DNA of 21,021 nucleotides from Azolla pinnata (taxonomy: Eukaryota > Streptophyta > Polypodiopsida > Salviniales > Salviniaceae). The stretch is from NCBI GenBank assembly GCA_037176905.1, contig JBBBWG010029222.1, positions 15,390-36,410 on the forward strand, read 5' to 3'. The notes under the pieces were generated by a model that was not told where the DNA came from, did no database searches, and worked only from the letters and a program-made list of their open reading frames with translations. Below, one piece after another: positions 1 to 10,990 of this stretch; the first letter of the stretch is position 1, and every line of letters starts with the position of its first letter. The position numbers were made by a program, and so were the translations under genes.

Positions 1-600
1 GCATCACCATGACCATAATCATCAGCATCACCATGACCACCATCATCACCATCACCATCATCACCATCATCTCACATCAACCATCTAAGAATCCATCATA
101 CTATGTAATCCCCCATCATCATCATCATCTCACATCAACCATCTAAGAATCCATCATACCATGTAATCCACCATCATCTCTCACCCTCATCATGATCCAT
201 CATCAACATCAGCATCACCATGACCAACATCATCAGCATCACCATGACCACCACCATCAACATCATCCATCATCATCCCCACCACCATTATCATCACCAT
301 CATCATCATCTCACATCAACCATCTAAGAATCCATCATACTGTGTAATCCACAATAATCATCATCATCTCACATCAACCATCTAAGAATCCATCATACAA
401 TGTAATCCACCATCATCATCATCATCTCACATCAACCATCTAAGAATCCATCATACTATGTAATCCACCATCATCTCTCACCCTCATCATGATCCATCAC
501 CATCATCACCATCACCATGACCACCATCATCACCATCACCATGACCACCATCATTTCTTCTTCTTCTTCTTCTTCTTCTTCTTCTTCTTCTTCTTTCTTC
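1..600. repeat. Compound CAT/CAC/TTC microsatellite with embedded 58-bp minisatellite
   Basis: The stretch is almost entirely CAT, CAC and ACC triplets. Five copies of a unit beginning ctcacatcaaccatctaag start at about 71, 129, 310, 368 and 426, spaced 58 bp within each cluster. The phrase ctcaccctcatcatgatcc recurs at about 178 and 476, so the block also has a higher-order period near 298 bp. It ends in a TTC run at about 554-600. ORFs here (poly-His, poly-Phe) are artefacts of the repeat. The TTC run lies directly upstream of the first gene's ATG and may be part of its 5' UTR or promoter. Confidence 0.95.
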
Positions 601-601
601 C

Positions 602-732
602 ATGGCTGCTCGGGCTCGTAGCGAGCAGAGCGCAAGGCATCATGGACTTCCCCTGCTGTTCTTACCCCTGTTTCTTGCTCCCCTCTTCTCCCTCCACCCC
701 CGTCACAGCCACAGCCACAGCCGCAGACAGAA

Positions 733-805
<73 letters not shown>

Positions 806-3800
806 CACAGCAACAGCCGCAGCAACAGCAACAACCGGAGACTGAGCAGGAGAAGTATGGGTGCTCTCTTCCTTCTCCTGCTCCTTCTTCTCGTGCTTTG
901 CCTGCTGCTCGGTTCTCGTTTTAATCAATCTCACTCTGCTCACCATCAACCACTAGGCCAGGTACAAGCATATCTTCAATGTATATACGAGCCCTCTCCA
1001 GGGAGAGAGAGAGAGCATGAGAGAGAAACTGAGTTTGATCCATTGATTTGGCATGTTTGTTATTTTGGAGAATCGATAGATGTGTAGCAAAGATTTTGAA
1101 ACTGTAAAATTGATATGCTAAATAGCTCTCCAGTAGCTGATCTATGTATGGAGTCCTGATTTTGTAGTTCTCACGCTTCACCTGCGCTTACTGATCTTTT
1201 GAAGTCCTCCCCACACTACTTTCTACCAAAAGATTGAAATCATTCAGAGCAACTATGATTCCGGATATGGAATGTTTTGTACCGCTATGGCTTTCCATGT
1301 TTTATGCTGAACTAGGATTTTGACGTATCAAATCAGTTCCTCCTGAAATGCAGTACAAGCTTTGTAAGAATGGAGGATTCCAATGAAGATTCAGTATTTA
1401 AAATTTCGCAAAGAAGGGCACCAAGTAATTCAAGGTACACTTTGTTGGTAGTTTATGGTTTTTGAAGACTGATGGAGAAACAATGGCATTAGGATTTTAA
1501 TGTGAGAAATCGAGAATGAAAGAGATGAAAACACAAAAGATTGGATCTACACTCTATTGCTAGTTTAAAGTTTTTTGAAGTCCAACAAAGAAATAGTCTG
1601 AGAAGCTGAGAAATGCTGAGAAATTATCCAAAAGCCTTTTTTGGTCTGTCAAAATCTTGCTTTTAGTTAACAGTGGCTCTTCTTTTTGGTACAAAGAGAG
1701 CTTTTGAGCAGTGGATCTTCTTTTTGGGAAATTCAAGGAATTTTGGGTGTCAGATGTAATCTTTTTCCTCCGTTGAGATTACCTCTGAATTCTATGTGAT
1801 GATAAGTGTTGTATCTATCTATCTATTTGTCTGTCTATCCATGTGAGAGAAGATCACTTCTAGGTTCATCTTTTGAGATGCTGTATACCCCAGTGAGCAC
1901 ACAATAAAATCTTTTTGGGGTTCAAGTGGACTTTGGTACTGGGGTATGTGCATTCTTTCTACTGTGACTAAGAGGAGGTACAGCTCCGTTTGCAAAAACT
2001 TGAATTCTTGACTTTGATGAGGAAACCAGGATCCTTGAAAGTTATGGACATGAAACTGAGAGGGTGTATGGAAAATTCTCCCATAACGAGAGTGGTCTGA
2101 TTAGGGCATTGCCCAATGGCTGGGATATATATAGTAAATATCGACATTGCATTAGTTCTTGATGGGTCGTTAGGGATTAAGTAGATGCTCAAGAGCCAAA
2201 GATGTTTGGAGATGTGTATTGTCATGCACTAGTAGTACCAAAGAATCTAAGTCTGCAATGCAAAATATTTAGTATAAAGTGATGCATACAGGTCACAATA
2301 ATTTTGACAAGTGCATGGAGTAGATGCAGAACTATAGGGGCCGTGGAATGCCAGAGATTCTTGTCAGTTTGATGAACTGACGGTTAGCTTGGTTTCTTGG
2401 CTGTTTCTTTGTTTGGGATTTTATGCTGATTGATTTGGACAAGTGAACTACATTTGCATATGCAAGCCTGTAATACTAGAATAGATGAAAATTTTTTAGT
2501 GTTCACAAAATAGCTAAATTTCACCCTGGATCTGCATTTACATACTTGTTGATCTTTTGTATGTAGGGATATTCATACTTTGATGCAAAAACCTCTCTGT
2601 GAGAGTAATGGGTGCATGTATCTCCTCAACCTCTTAGTTAGCGCTTCAAGTATAGTACCCAAGTTATCACAACCTCTTGATATGTTGTCAAATATTTCTT
2701 TAGTCATTCTATTTACTTAGCCTGCGATTTAGGATGAGCAAGCAGTCTAATGAACTCCTGATAAATTTCACAACAGACACCTGATAAATTTCACAACAGA
2801 CACCTGTTCACTTGCACAACCACATTTGCAGCTCGGAATTTGAAGTACGGGAAGAAATTTCTATGAGTATGGTATCATGCTTTTGTCAAACTGCCGTTAT
2901 GAAAAACAAGATATAGGTTTAAGATTCAGTTTGGTAAGAGGAGAACATAAGTAGAGTGGTTAAGGCTATGAATGAGGTTACATACATGTAAAGGGAAGGA
3001 GAAAAATTCCCATAAGATGGAGATCCCTATGCCGAAAACTGTACAGAACAGAGGCAGTTGGTATGTGAAGAGGTAGGACACATATCTATCTGTCGGTGCA
3101 AGAGTTCTGCTGACTAGAGTGCATTAAAATTATGGTGTTGACAGAAGATGCATTTTGACACTGAGATAACGAAGAAGTATAATGCTTTCAGAGGTATATA
3201 TGCTCCAGGAATCTGTGGGTTTATTTTTCACTTTATGGAGTTTAATGTTGTCCATATACTAACATCCAAATATGAACGTCAATGACATGATTGCATCAGC
3301 TCTATACTACTTTTCTAATTTTCATTACTATGGAGTGACATTCTTTATGAAATGTTTTCAGCTCCTTGTTTCCTGAGATTTTTCTACATCTTGATATATA
3401 CTTTTCTACTTCTTTTTTATTTTCAGATAGTATATTATGTTTTATGTTCAAATTTGTTGGCAGGCAATGGGATTTTATGCTGATAACAGTGGCTCTTATG
3501 TTGTACAATATGACAAACTCTTAGGGCTTGCTGCACATGCCCTTGCTGAGGTGTGGATTGATTGATTATATCATATTCTAACTCTTAGATTTAGACTGTT
3601 AAATCTAATCCTATGTTTAGGGGCAAGACAAGGCTGAACCAGATGACCTTTGGAAAGAGCCTTCTGCTGATGCCTCAGCATGGAAACCTTGTGCAAATAA
3701 TAACACAGAATGTAAGTGAGAAAACATAAAATGTGGCTGGCTTCTAATCTTGTGGTGTACTTAGAATATAGATGGTCTTCTTCCAGTCACTGCGCAAAGG

Positions 3801-5803
3801 CCAGTCAGTACGGGGTATATTATGGTGAGTGCAAATGGTGGGCTTAACCAACAAAGAGTTGCGGTGAGTCTTTGTTTTAATTTCATGCTTTCCAGAGCGA
3901 ATTTGTTGACACCGTAACAACATTTTAATTAGCTGCTTAACTCTTGGAAAGCTAGTTATTGACTTGACACTGTTGCATGAAATTTTTAGATCTGTAATGC
4001 TGTCGCTGTATCTCGTCTCCTGAATGCAACGCTGGTGATTCCAAGATTCCTTTACAGCAATGTTTGGAAGGATGAGAGGTTTATACCAGACACAAGATGG
4101 TCAATATGATTGATGGAGCATAAGATATGCATAGGAAATGATGGACCTTAATTTTGTGTTCTCAGTCAGTTTGAAGATATATATCAAGTAGATATGTTTA
4201 TGGATCATCTAAAGGATGAGATTACAATCGTTAAAGAGCTCCCAGAGCATTTACGCTCCCTTGATCTGGAAGCCATTGGAAGCTTAGTAAGTGTAGAATC
4301 AAGCCAAGCTTTTAAAATTGAACTTTTTTGTTATCATTCTCATCATTTGTTAATCAAACATCTTGCACTTTGTGCTCAGCTAACTGATATGGATGTTGCG
4401 AAAGAAGCAAAGCCGAGCTTTTATGTGGCACATGTGTTGCCCATTCTTCTCCGTAATCATGTGGTGCACTTTTATGGATTTGGGCATAGATTGTCATTTG
4501 ATCCAGTGCCTTCCCATATACAGGTGTGTTTCTGAGTTTCTGATTTTTAGTTTTGTCATGAGTCTAGAGCTCTTCTTCCCTCTTTCCAATACGACCAAAA
4601 TACGGACATTTTTGACCCAATTCTAGTTGTTTCAATAAAGCTGTACGAATAGGAATAGTAGCTGATTCCTGTTGTGCTTCTCGCAGCGCCTTCGGTGCAA
4701 ATGCAATTTTCATGCATTGAGGTTTTCCACCAAGATTCAGAGAACTGCAGCGCTTCTCATAACTAGGATGAGAGAGGGCTACAGAAGATGGGGTTCCGTC
4801 AAAGAGAAGTCAAAGCGGAAGGATGGTGTCAGTGGTAGTAATCTGGTGTCCCAGTTGCTAGACCTGGAGAATGGAACTTCCGTGAATACATCTCCGGAGG
4901 AGAGCAAGTACCTTGGGCTGCACTTGAGGTTTGAAATTGATATGGCTGCGTATTCGATGTGCGAGTTCGGTGGTGGAGAGAACGAGAGAATGGAGCTGGA
5001 GGCATATAGGGAGACCCATTTTCCGACGCTCACAAAGTACCAAATTGGGGGCAAGTAAGGATCTCAGCCTCTGTTTCTGTGTATCTTGTTTCTATATCAT
5101 GTGGCCATTCTTTTCATCAATTCTTAGCTGTTTGCAGATTGCCTTCTGCAGCGAGCTTACGAGAGGATGGGAAGTGTCCGATGACGCCCGAGGAGGCTGC
5201 ATTGATGCTTGCTGCCCTAGGATTCAAGAGGGACACTAGGATATACCTTGCTGGGGCTGAGTTCTTCGGAGGCCGCTCACGGACCATCGCGCTGCTCTCC
5301 CTCTACCCTAATCTGGTAACCAAAGAAGACCTTCTATCACCAAAAGAAATACAATCCTTCACCAAAAGCTCTTCCCAGGTATGAAAGAAAGAAACGCCAC
5401 CCGTTTCTCGTGTGTTCTATTCTCCAATCTCTTGAAATCAGACCCTTCTGTTTTGTAGCTGGCGGCGCTTGACTTCATCGTCTCAGCAGCTGCCGATGCA
5501 TTTGCGATGACAGACCCCGGTAGTCAGTTTTCAGCCCTGGTATCTGGCTATCGAATGTACTATGGCGAAGGAACTCACCCCACGATTCGGCCCAACAAGC
5601 GGCGCTTGGCAAGCATATTGTCGACGAGCGAGAGCATGGATTGGGAGGAGTTCCAGACGAGGATTCGGAAATCGATCAAGGAGACGAAGCGGATCGATGT
5701 GCGCCCCATAGCTCGAAGCGTGTACAGGCATCCGAGGTGCCAGGAGTGCATGTGTAGACAGGCCTCTGTTGCCACAGATGAGCTGATCCATAGAACTTCC
5801 TGA
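602..5803 (+). CDS. Plant O-fucosyltransferase family protein (GT65-related, ex-DUF246), 10 exons
   Basis: Predicted type II Golgi glycosyltransferase transferring fucose from GDP-fucose; acceptor unknown. Exons read from splice sites and frame: 602-961, 3464-3550, 3621-3711, 3787-3863, 3990-4078, 4166-4286, 4380-4523, 4687-5054, 5138-5378, 5459-5803. All junctions are GT-AG and keep frame, giving 640 residues. Residues 86-105 form a Leu-rich signal anchor preceded by RRLSRRS. Family landmarks: ANGGLNQQR (195-203), [12 protein letters not shown] (325-336), [10 protein letters not shown] (400-409, Arg404 the likely GDP-fucose-contacting position), CPMTPEEA (459-466), [15 protein letters not shown] (544-558) and a Cys-rich end, CQECMC. 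These place it in the plant subgroup with a VVHF.GFG.RL.FDP segment. The start is uncertain: Met602 has a good plant context (ccATGGCT), but Met857 (555 residues) is possible. Residues 45-68 are twelve Gln-Ser pairs, and 16-32 is a second hydrophobic stretch. Confidence 0.9.
734..805 (+). repeat. Coding hexanucleotide repeat, twelve Gln-Ser pairs
   Basis: Twelve near-perfect cagagc hexamers lie in the first exon, encoding Gln-Ser twelve times, followed by His/Asn/Arg-Ser codons. They are coding only if translation starts at 602. With a start at 857 the tract would be 5' UTR. Confidence 0.9.
962..3463 (+). other. Intron 1 of the O-fucosyltransferase gene (2.5 kb)
   Basis: Begins gtacaag after a Gln codon and ends ttggcag before GCA ATG GGA; both sides are phase 0. 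AT-rich with no exon-like block that I could join in frame. Contains GA-rich DNA at 1000-1025, a short ctat repeat near 1813-1838 and a 23-bp tandem duplication at 2758-2803. Length is large relative to the other introns of this gene (about 70-165 bp). A missed small exon cannot be excluded, but exons 1 and 2 join in frame without one. Confidence 0.75.
2758..2803. repeat. 23-bp perfect tandem duplication in intron 1
   Basis: The unit beginning ctgataaatttcacaac occurs at 2758-2780 and again, without change, at 2781-2803, followed by a partial third start (ctg). Its identity suggests a recent slippage event. Confidence 0.9.
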
Positions 5804-7985
5804 TCTTATTCGCAAGTTCGCTAACTCGATTATGGTAAGCTTGCTTTCTTCTGTTTTGAGATAGGCCAAGATTTATGTACAGACATTGATGGAATGCGAA
5901 AACAAAATCTTCCGAAATCACTTCCATTCCGTTAGGGTATGTCTTCCTGTATAAGGGAAAATGTTGCGAATTGACTAGCAAGATGAAGACTTTGACAACT
6001 TTGTTGTTTGTGCATGTTGACACATCCAAAAGAGAACCAATCATACTCTATGAGAATAGATCGGTCATGTAACAACACTATAAGTAAAACAATTGTTGAA
6101 CTAAATGAATAAGATTTTTTTCATTCTAAATATCTTGATGTCTATGTCAATGTTGTTTGAATGAAGTAAGTATAGCCACTGATGATTCAATGAAGTTAGA
6201 TGGTCTTTGAAAATACGAGCTCTGATTCCAACTTGTAGTTTGAGAGTTGCGAGATGCATTTTTATAATGTGAGAAAATAAATAAGTGAACAAATAAGAAG
6301 TGAAAAACAGGAAAACTAGTTAAGGAAAGCCAAGGGGGAAAACTTAAAATATACAATATGAAATTGATACATTGGGGAGCCCTTCAAGGAATTAGAGATA
6401 GTGAGCTCTCTTGAATTATCTTTAAGGAACTTAACTCGAATGAGATGGTTCTTAAATTGTCAGATTTATAAGTATATGAATGTAATTGACTAGTTGGGAA
6501 TGCTAATTATCATTCACAATCATAAAATATATATGGAGATTCAAGAAGTAATGAAGAGATAATTAAATCATTCAAGCTAGGAACAGGTTGAAGAATAATA
6601 CCCAATGACATTCTCTTTCAAATCTCTACATGTTTTTAGAGGTTTTATATGTCAATTTGATATTGTTATAGGTTATAGCTTTGAAGTCATGGACAATATT
6701 TAGAGATTTCGATTGAGTATTGTTATGCCTTTGGAAGAAATGTAACCATAGGAAAGGGGTTGGAAAGATCCATACTGAAGTTTCTAACTTCTGAATTGAG
6801 CGGGATACACAAGAAAAAAACTAGATTGTTAGCAAAAAATGCACACGCATTTAATGGGAAACTTAAATTCTTTTTCATCCTACTAATAGTCCAAAGTTAT
6901 TATCCTATGTTGTTTTTTGTGAAGTTGTTGCCAATATATATCAGGACTTTGTCGAGAAAAGACTATTTATTGTCCATAGTGGATATACCATATGGTTGGC
7001 TAGATCTATCATGCTTAAGAGCCTTTCAGAGAATATAATAAAAGAATTTGCAAATTCCACAAATCTCTTATATTTCTTATCAGACCTATTTGATGTCAAG
7101 GTGTCATGTAGTAGAGGGACTCATATGCTAAGCATATTGGTATTTTATACATATTTTCATAATCTCTTTTCGATGTTTTTGAGCTTCCACTAAAAGTCAA
7201 AACAAATGCTAATTGTGTGTCTCTCTATTTGATTCGTAAATTGTGAGTACCACTAGATTGATGATGGTCAACTATTATGACGAAATCAACAAATGGCATG
7301 GACAAGGGTATTGTAATGAGAATGGAACATTGTATTTCTTTGTTTTAAAAAAAAATATTATGGCTGATAAATCACTTGTCATCCCAGATAAAAAACCATA
7401 ATGAGTGATGAATAAAATTAAACCACAAAGAGTGATAAATCAATTTATCGGACCCTTGCTGGTGATTAGATTTTAAATAGATTTGAAGGAACAAGTATTT
7501 TATAAGAAAATTTATTCTTATAAATTTAAAAGTATGAATTGATTATAGGTAAGGAATAATACTAGCATTTGACGTAAGTTATCTCGAAATTTTATTATCC
7601 AAGAAAAATATTTGACACTGTGGCACTACCCCCTCTAACAACTCAAGACCCTTATACTTCTAGCCACCAACCCCAACTACCCATGGACCGAGGGGCATAC
7701 ACCCAATTTTTATTGCTCTAGATTATAATTTATTAATTGGACTTTTCAAGATAAATAAATAAATAAAATAATTATATTTTCTCATGAGACAACATGAGAT
7801 CTCATGAGTCAATAGCATGTATGTGATGCCCCTTGGCTCCACATCTATACATATTATATATAGGCCTATGAGGTTATGATGTAGTTAGTCTGTCACATTT
7901 GAATAATTACCTTTTTCACATACTCGGGCAACTTTTTTTTTCTCTTCTCTCTAAGGCCGGTGGCCTTCTTTCTCTCTTTGCTTTT
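5804..7985. other. 3' flank of the O-fucosyltransferase gene and AT-rich intergenic DNA
   Basis: No coding region recognised. A polyadenylation-like AATAAA occurs at 6276-6281, about 470 bases after the stop codon, with AATAAG-type variants nearer 6108; either could end the transcript. A palindromic cluster of ctcatgag motifs lies at about 7782-7810. The short ORFs at 6760-7038 and 6996-7193 have no recognisable domain and AT-driven composition. Confidence 0.6.
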
Positions 7986-8630
7986 TTACACATAAAACTT
8001 GTCAAGGTCTTCCAATGGGCTTCTCAAAGGGCTAAGTGTTGCTACCTTTTCATCGACACCTTCAATCATACGCTCGATATAGCAAGCCTCCCATTCCTCT
8101 TTGTCTGAGCGCCGAAAGACTCCATTCAGAGAATGCAAGAGCTTCAATGCAACTTCGCACTCGGATATGATGCAACTCATGCGGCCAACGCATAATATTA
8201 CCCTACTCATCCTACGGCCACCTCATCCAAGTGTCGTGCTATCTCTTGAGCTTCTTCCACCACTTCAAGTCTTGTGGAGAGATCTTGAAGAAGAGGGGCA
8301 AAATGATGAGCTTATCAGAGTTGTTGCATGATGATCTCGGCCTACGAAAGCACAGAGCTCACACATGGGCCATGGTGAGGTGAGGAATTCTTTAGAGAGG
8401 ACTATGATGGCGAGCTTGCAGGAGGACAATTGAGTTGTGAGCTTGATTTGGGAAGGGAAATTGTCGCTAGGGAGGAGGCTATGGTGCTCGATGTTGAAGA
8501 AGATGGAGTAGTCGAAGAGGCAGAGTTTGTGATAGAGGTCAGAGGTGAAGCCCTTCTAAGAGCCGTTGTGGGAGAGGAAGATCTACTGATGATCGGTGAT
8601 GAAGGAGGAAGAGGAGGAGGAAGTTGCCAT
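7986..8630 (-). pseudogene. Decayed TIR-domain gene fragment
   Basis: On the minus strand, from an ATG at 8630, the frame reads a Ser-rich leader, then a TIR box-1-like IFLSHNGS, GFTSDLYHKL, a FFN segment, KLAIIVLSKEFLTSPWPM and ELCAFV. That order matches the TIR fold (beta-A, alpha-A, the LAIIVLSK strand, the W-P-M.EL helix). TAG stops at 8583-8585 and 8556-8558 interrupt this frame. After about 8320 the similarity moves to another frame (ILPLFFKISPQDLKWW, 8313-8242, then a stop). It then continues in a further frame at 8210-7986 (VALKLLHSLNGVF, then a stretch ending in a stop). No NB-ARC motif follows. TIR domains act as NAD-cleaving immune modules in plants, and this copy cannot make an intact one. 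The W-P-M-x-E-L flavour resembles non-TNL plant TIR classes more than typical TNLs; that is inference. Confidence 0.62.
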
Positions 8631-8737
8631 GGCATAGCTAAGATGAGTTGAGATGTTTGGCTGAATTTTGATGATCATGCCCAAGCAAAGCTTGCTTTTC
8701 TTATTTCTAGATTGGACTACAAAAAGCTTCTTAGAAA

Positions 8738-10275
8738 CTTGACTTTGATTTGGAGATTGAGGAGCCCACATGTTTTCCTTGTTGACTTTTTTTTTGTATA
8801 GAAAAAAATCTTTATATTGGTTATATAAACACGAATGACCAAAGGCTACTTCACAACCACAATAGTGGAATATTGTAATTAATTATAAACATCTTCCTAC
8901 AAGAGAAGGGTAAAGGAATCTTGGAGTTTTATAATTCCATTTATGTTCCACATCATTAACTATATAGACGGGTTCACCTATCCAAAACTTGTGAAAGCTA
9001 AGTCGTTGAATTTGAGTAGTCACAATGTCTTCTTTAATGTCTCTTTTGTTAATTTGATCTTGGGTTACTTAGATTATTGATTTACTTTGGGCTCAACTCC
9101 TTCTACTTCCTTGAGTTGAGTGATGGTATGTAAGATTTCTCTTGGAAATGGATCTCTATAACATTGGGGGAAAGATATATGTAAATTCTTCTATAGGAAG
9201 GTAATGCGAATCATCCATCGGAAATTGGTAAAGGACAATAGCCTATTAGATACAAAATCCATACTCGATTGATGCTTAAAGTTTTATAAAAAAGACTCAA
9301 AGAAAAATGGAGTGGTGTCATGATCCAAAACCCACTTGACTTTGATCTAGGGATCGAAGAGCCCACACATTTTCCTTGTTAGCTTGATTTTATTGTTAAT
9401 GTACTTTGGTTCCACTTCCTAAGTTGAGTGTCATATACAAAACTTCTCTAAAAAATGGACTTTAACAACATTTGGGGAAAGATTTATGTAGATTCTTCTA
9501 TAGGAAAGTAATGTGAACTATCCGTCGCAAATTGGTAATGGTCAATAGCCCATGAGATACAAAATCCGTACTCGGTTCATACCTAAAGCTTTATAAATAA
9601 ATATTCAAAGAAAAATGATAGAGTGATGTCATGATCTAAAACCCACTTGACTTTGATCTAGAGATCGAGGAGCCCACACGTTTTCCTTATTAGCTTGATT
9701 TTATTATTGATGTACTTTGGGCTCAAGTCCTTCCACTTCTTGAGTTGAGTGATTATATGCAAGACTTCTCGAAAAAATAGACCTCGATAACATTGGGGGA
9801 AAATATTGTAGATTCTTTTATATGAAGGTAATGCGAACCATTTGTCGTAAATTGGTAAAAGTCAATAGCCCATGAGATACAGGATTCGTACTCGGTTGAT
9901 ACTTAAAGCTTTATAAAGAAAGATTCAAAGAAAAATGGAGTGGTGTCATGATCCAAAATCGACTTGACTTTGATATGGGGATTGAGGAGCCCACACATTT
10001 TCATTTTTTGTTTGATTTTATTATTGATATACTTTGGGTTTAACTCCATCCACTTCTTGAGTTGAGTGATGATATGCAAGACTTCTCTCAGAAATGGACC
10101 TCGATAACATTGGGGGAAAATGTTTGTAGATTCTTCTATATGAAAGTAACGCGAACTGTCCATCACAAATTGGTAAAGGTCAATAGCTCATGAGACATAG
10201 AATTCGTACTCAGTTGATATCTAAAGCTAAAGATTCAAAGAAAAAACAATGCAGTGGAGTCAAGATCCAAAACTG
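8738..10275. repeat. Tandem array of a ~314-bp unit, about four copies
   Basis: The landmark cttgactttgat begins at 8738, 9335, 9646 and 9963; the last three are spaced 311 and 317 bp. Each unit carries, in order, gagcccacac, tactttggg, a ttgagttgagtg block, cattgggggaaa, gattcttctata, aattggtaa, caatagcc, gtactcg and tcatgatc. The first interval is 597 bp because about 265 bp of unrelated sequence (near 8790-9055) splits that unit. The last unit fades at about 10275. Units differ by many substitutions and small indels, so the array is old. No open reading frame is shared between units. Confidence 0.85.
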
Positions 10276-10990
10276 ATTGTGAGATGTTAGATTTGCAAGT
10301 GTATAGATTGTTTTTGCGTTGTCCCCATGTATTATGTATATATATATATTTTTCTCTATCTCAAAGAAAAGAAATATCTACTTTCAATCTCCAAGCTGGG
10401 AACCCCAGGGCACCAAAAAGCGTAAAATGAAGCAAGATTTATAGACATAAAATACCCTTTTGATATTGAAAAACTACTAAAAGCCTTCAAAATGTTTTAC
10501 ATGAATTATAAATCAAATGTCGTTAAGTTTAGAGTGAATATTACACTTAAGAGAAACCATGTTATTCTTTACAAAGTTGCATCAAGTGTCTCTTAAGCTC
10601 CTTCAAATCATTTAAATGTGTTACAACCAATCACAGAAGTGCAAAACATAGGTTATTATGTGTTATTGGCTTGTCCTAGGTTAATAACATGAGGTGTGGA
10701 TAAAGCTTAGAATGACTTCATTCCCGTCCACATTGTAACATAGACAAAAGAGAAAAAATAGATTGAATTAAACTAAATCCTTATTGATCCATAGTATAAT
10801 TACCTACTAATAGTAACAAGAGAAGCATTGAGAAACACAGTATTTGGATGACAAGAGAATCGTATGCCCATTGTATGGATGATGAAGCTTCTAAGAAATC
10901 ACTGCCCCTTTTCTTTTTTCTTTATTGGAATTGCTTCTCATTCCTTATAATCCATCACCTTTTTCATAGGGATCCTATCCCCGTCTAGTC
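10276..10990. other. AT-rich intergenic stretch, nothing recognised
   Basis: Contains a short (TA)n run near 10337-10350. No gene, repeat family or regulatory element could be supported on either strand. Confidence 0.5.

Noticed and set aside
1..600. CRISPR-like array in the left-edge repeats
   Set aside because: The repeats are low-complexity triplets with spacer-like parts that are also repeats, in a plant nuclear genome.
489..949. ORFs with poly-His, poly-Phe, poly-Arg-Ala or poly-Leu-Ala on either strand
   Set aside because: They are other frames of the CAT, TTC and cagagc repeats, with no domain content. Only the frame leading into the membrane helix and the spliced O-fucosyltransferase was kept.
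8101..8651. Plus-strand ORFs over the TIR pseudogene (for example the Glu-rich 8430-8651 frame)
   Set aside because: They are antisense shadows; the minus strand carries the TIR signature.
9903..10166. 87-codon minus-strand ORF in the tandem array
   Set aside because: The frame is not kept open in the other repeat units, so it is a chance ORF within a non-coding repeat.
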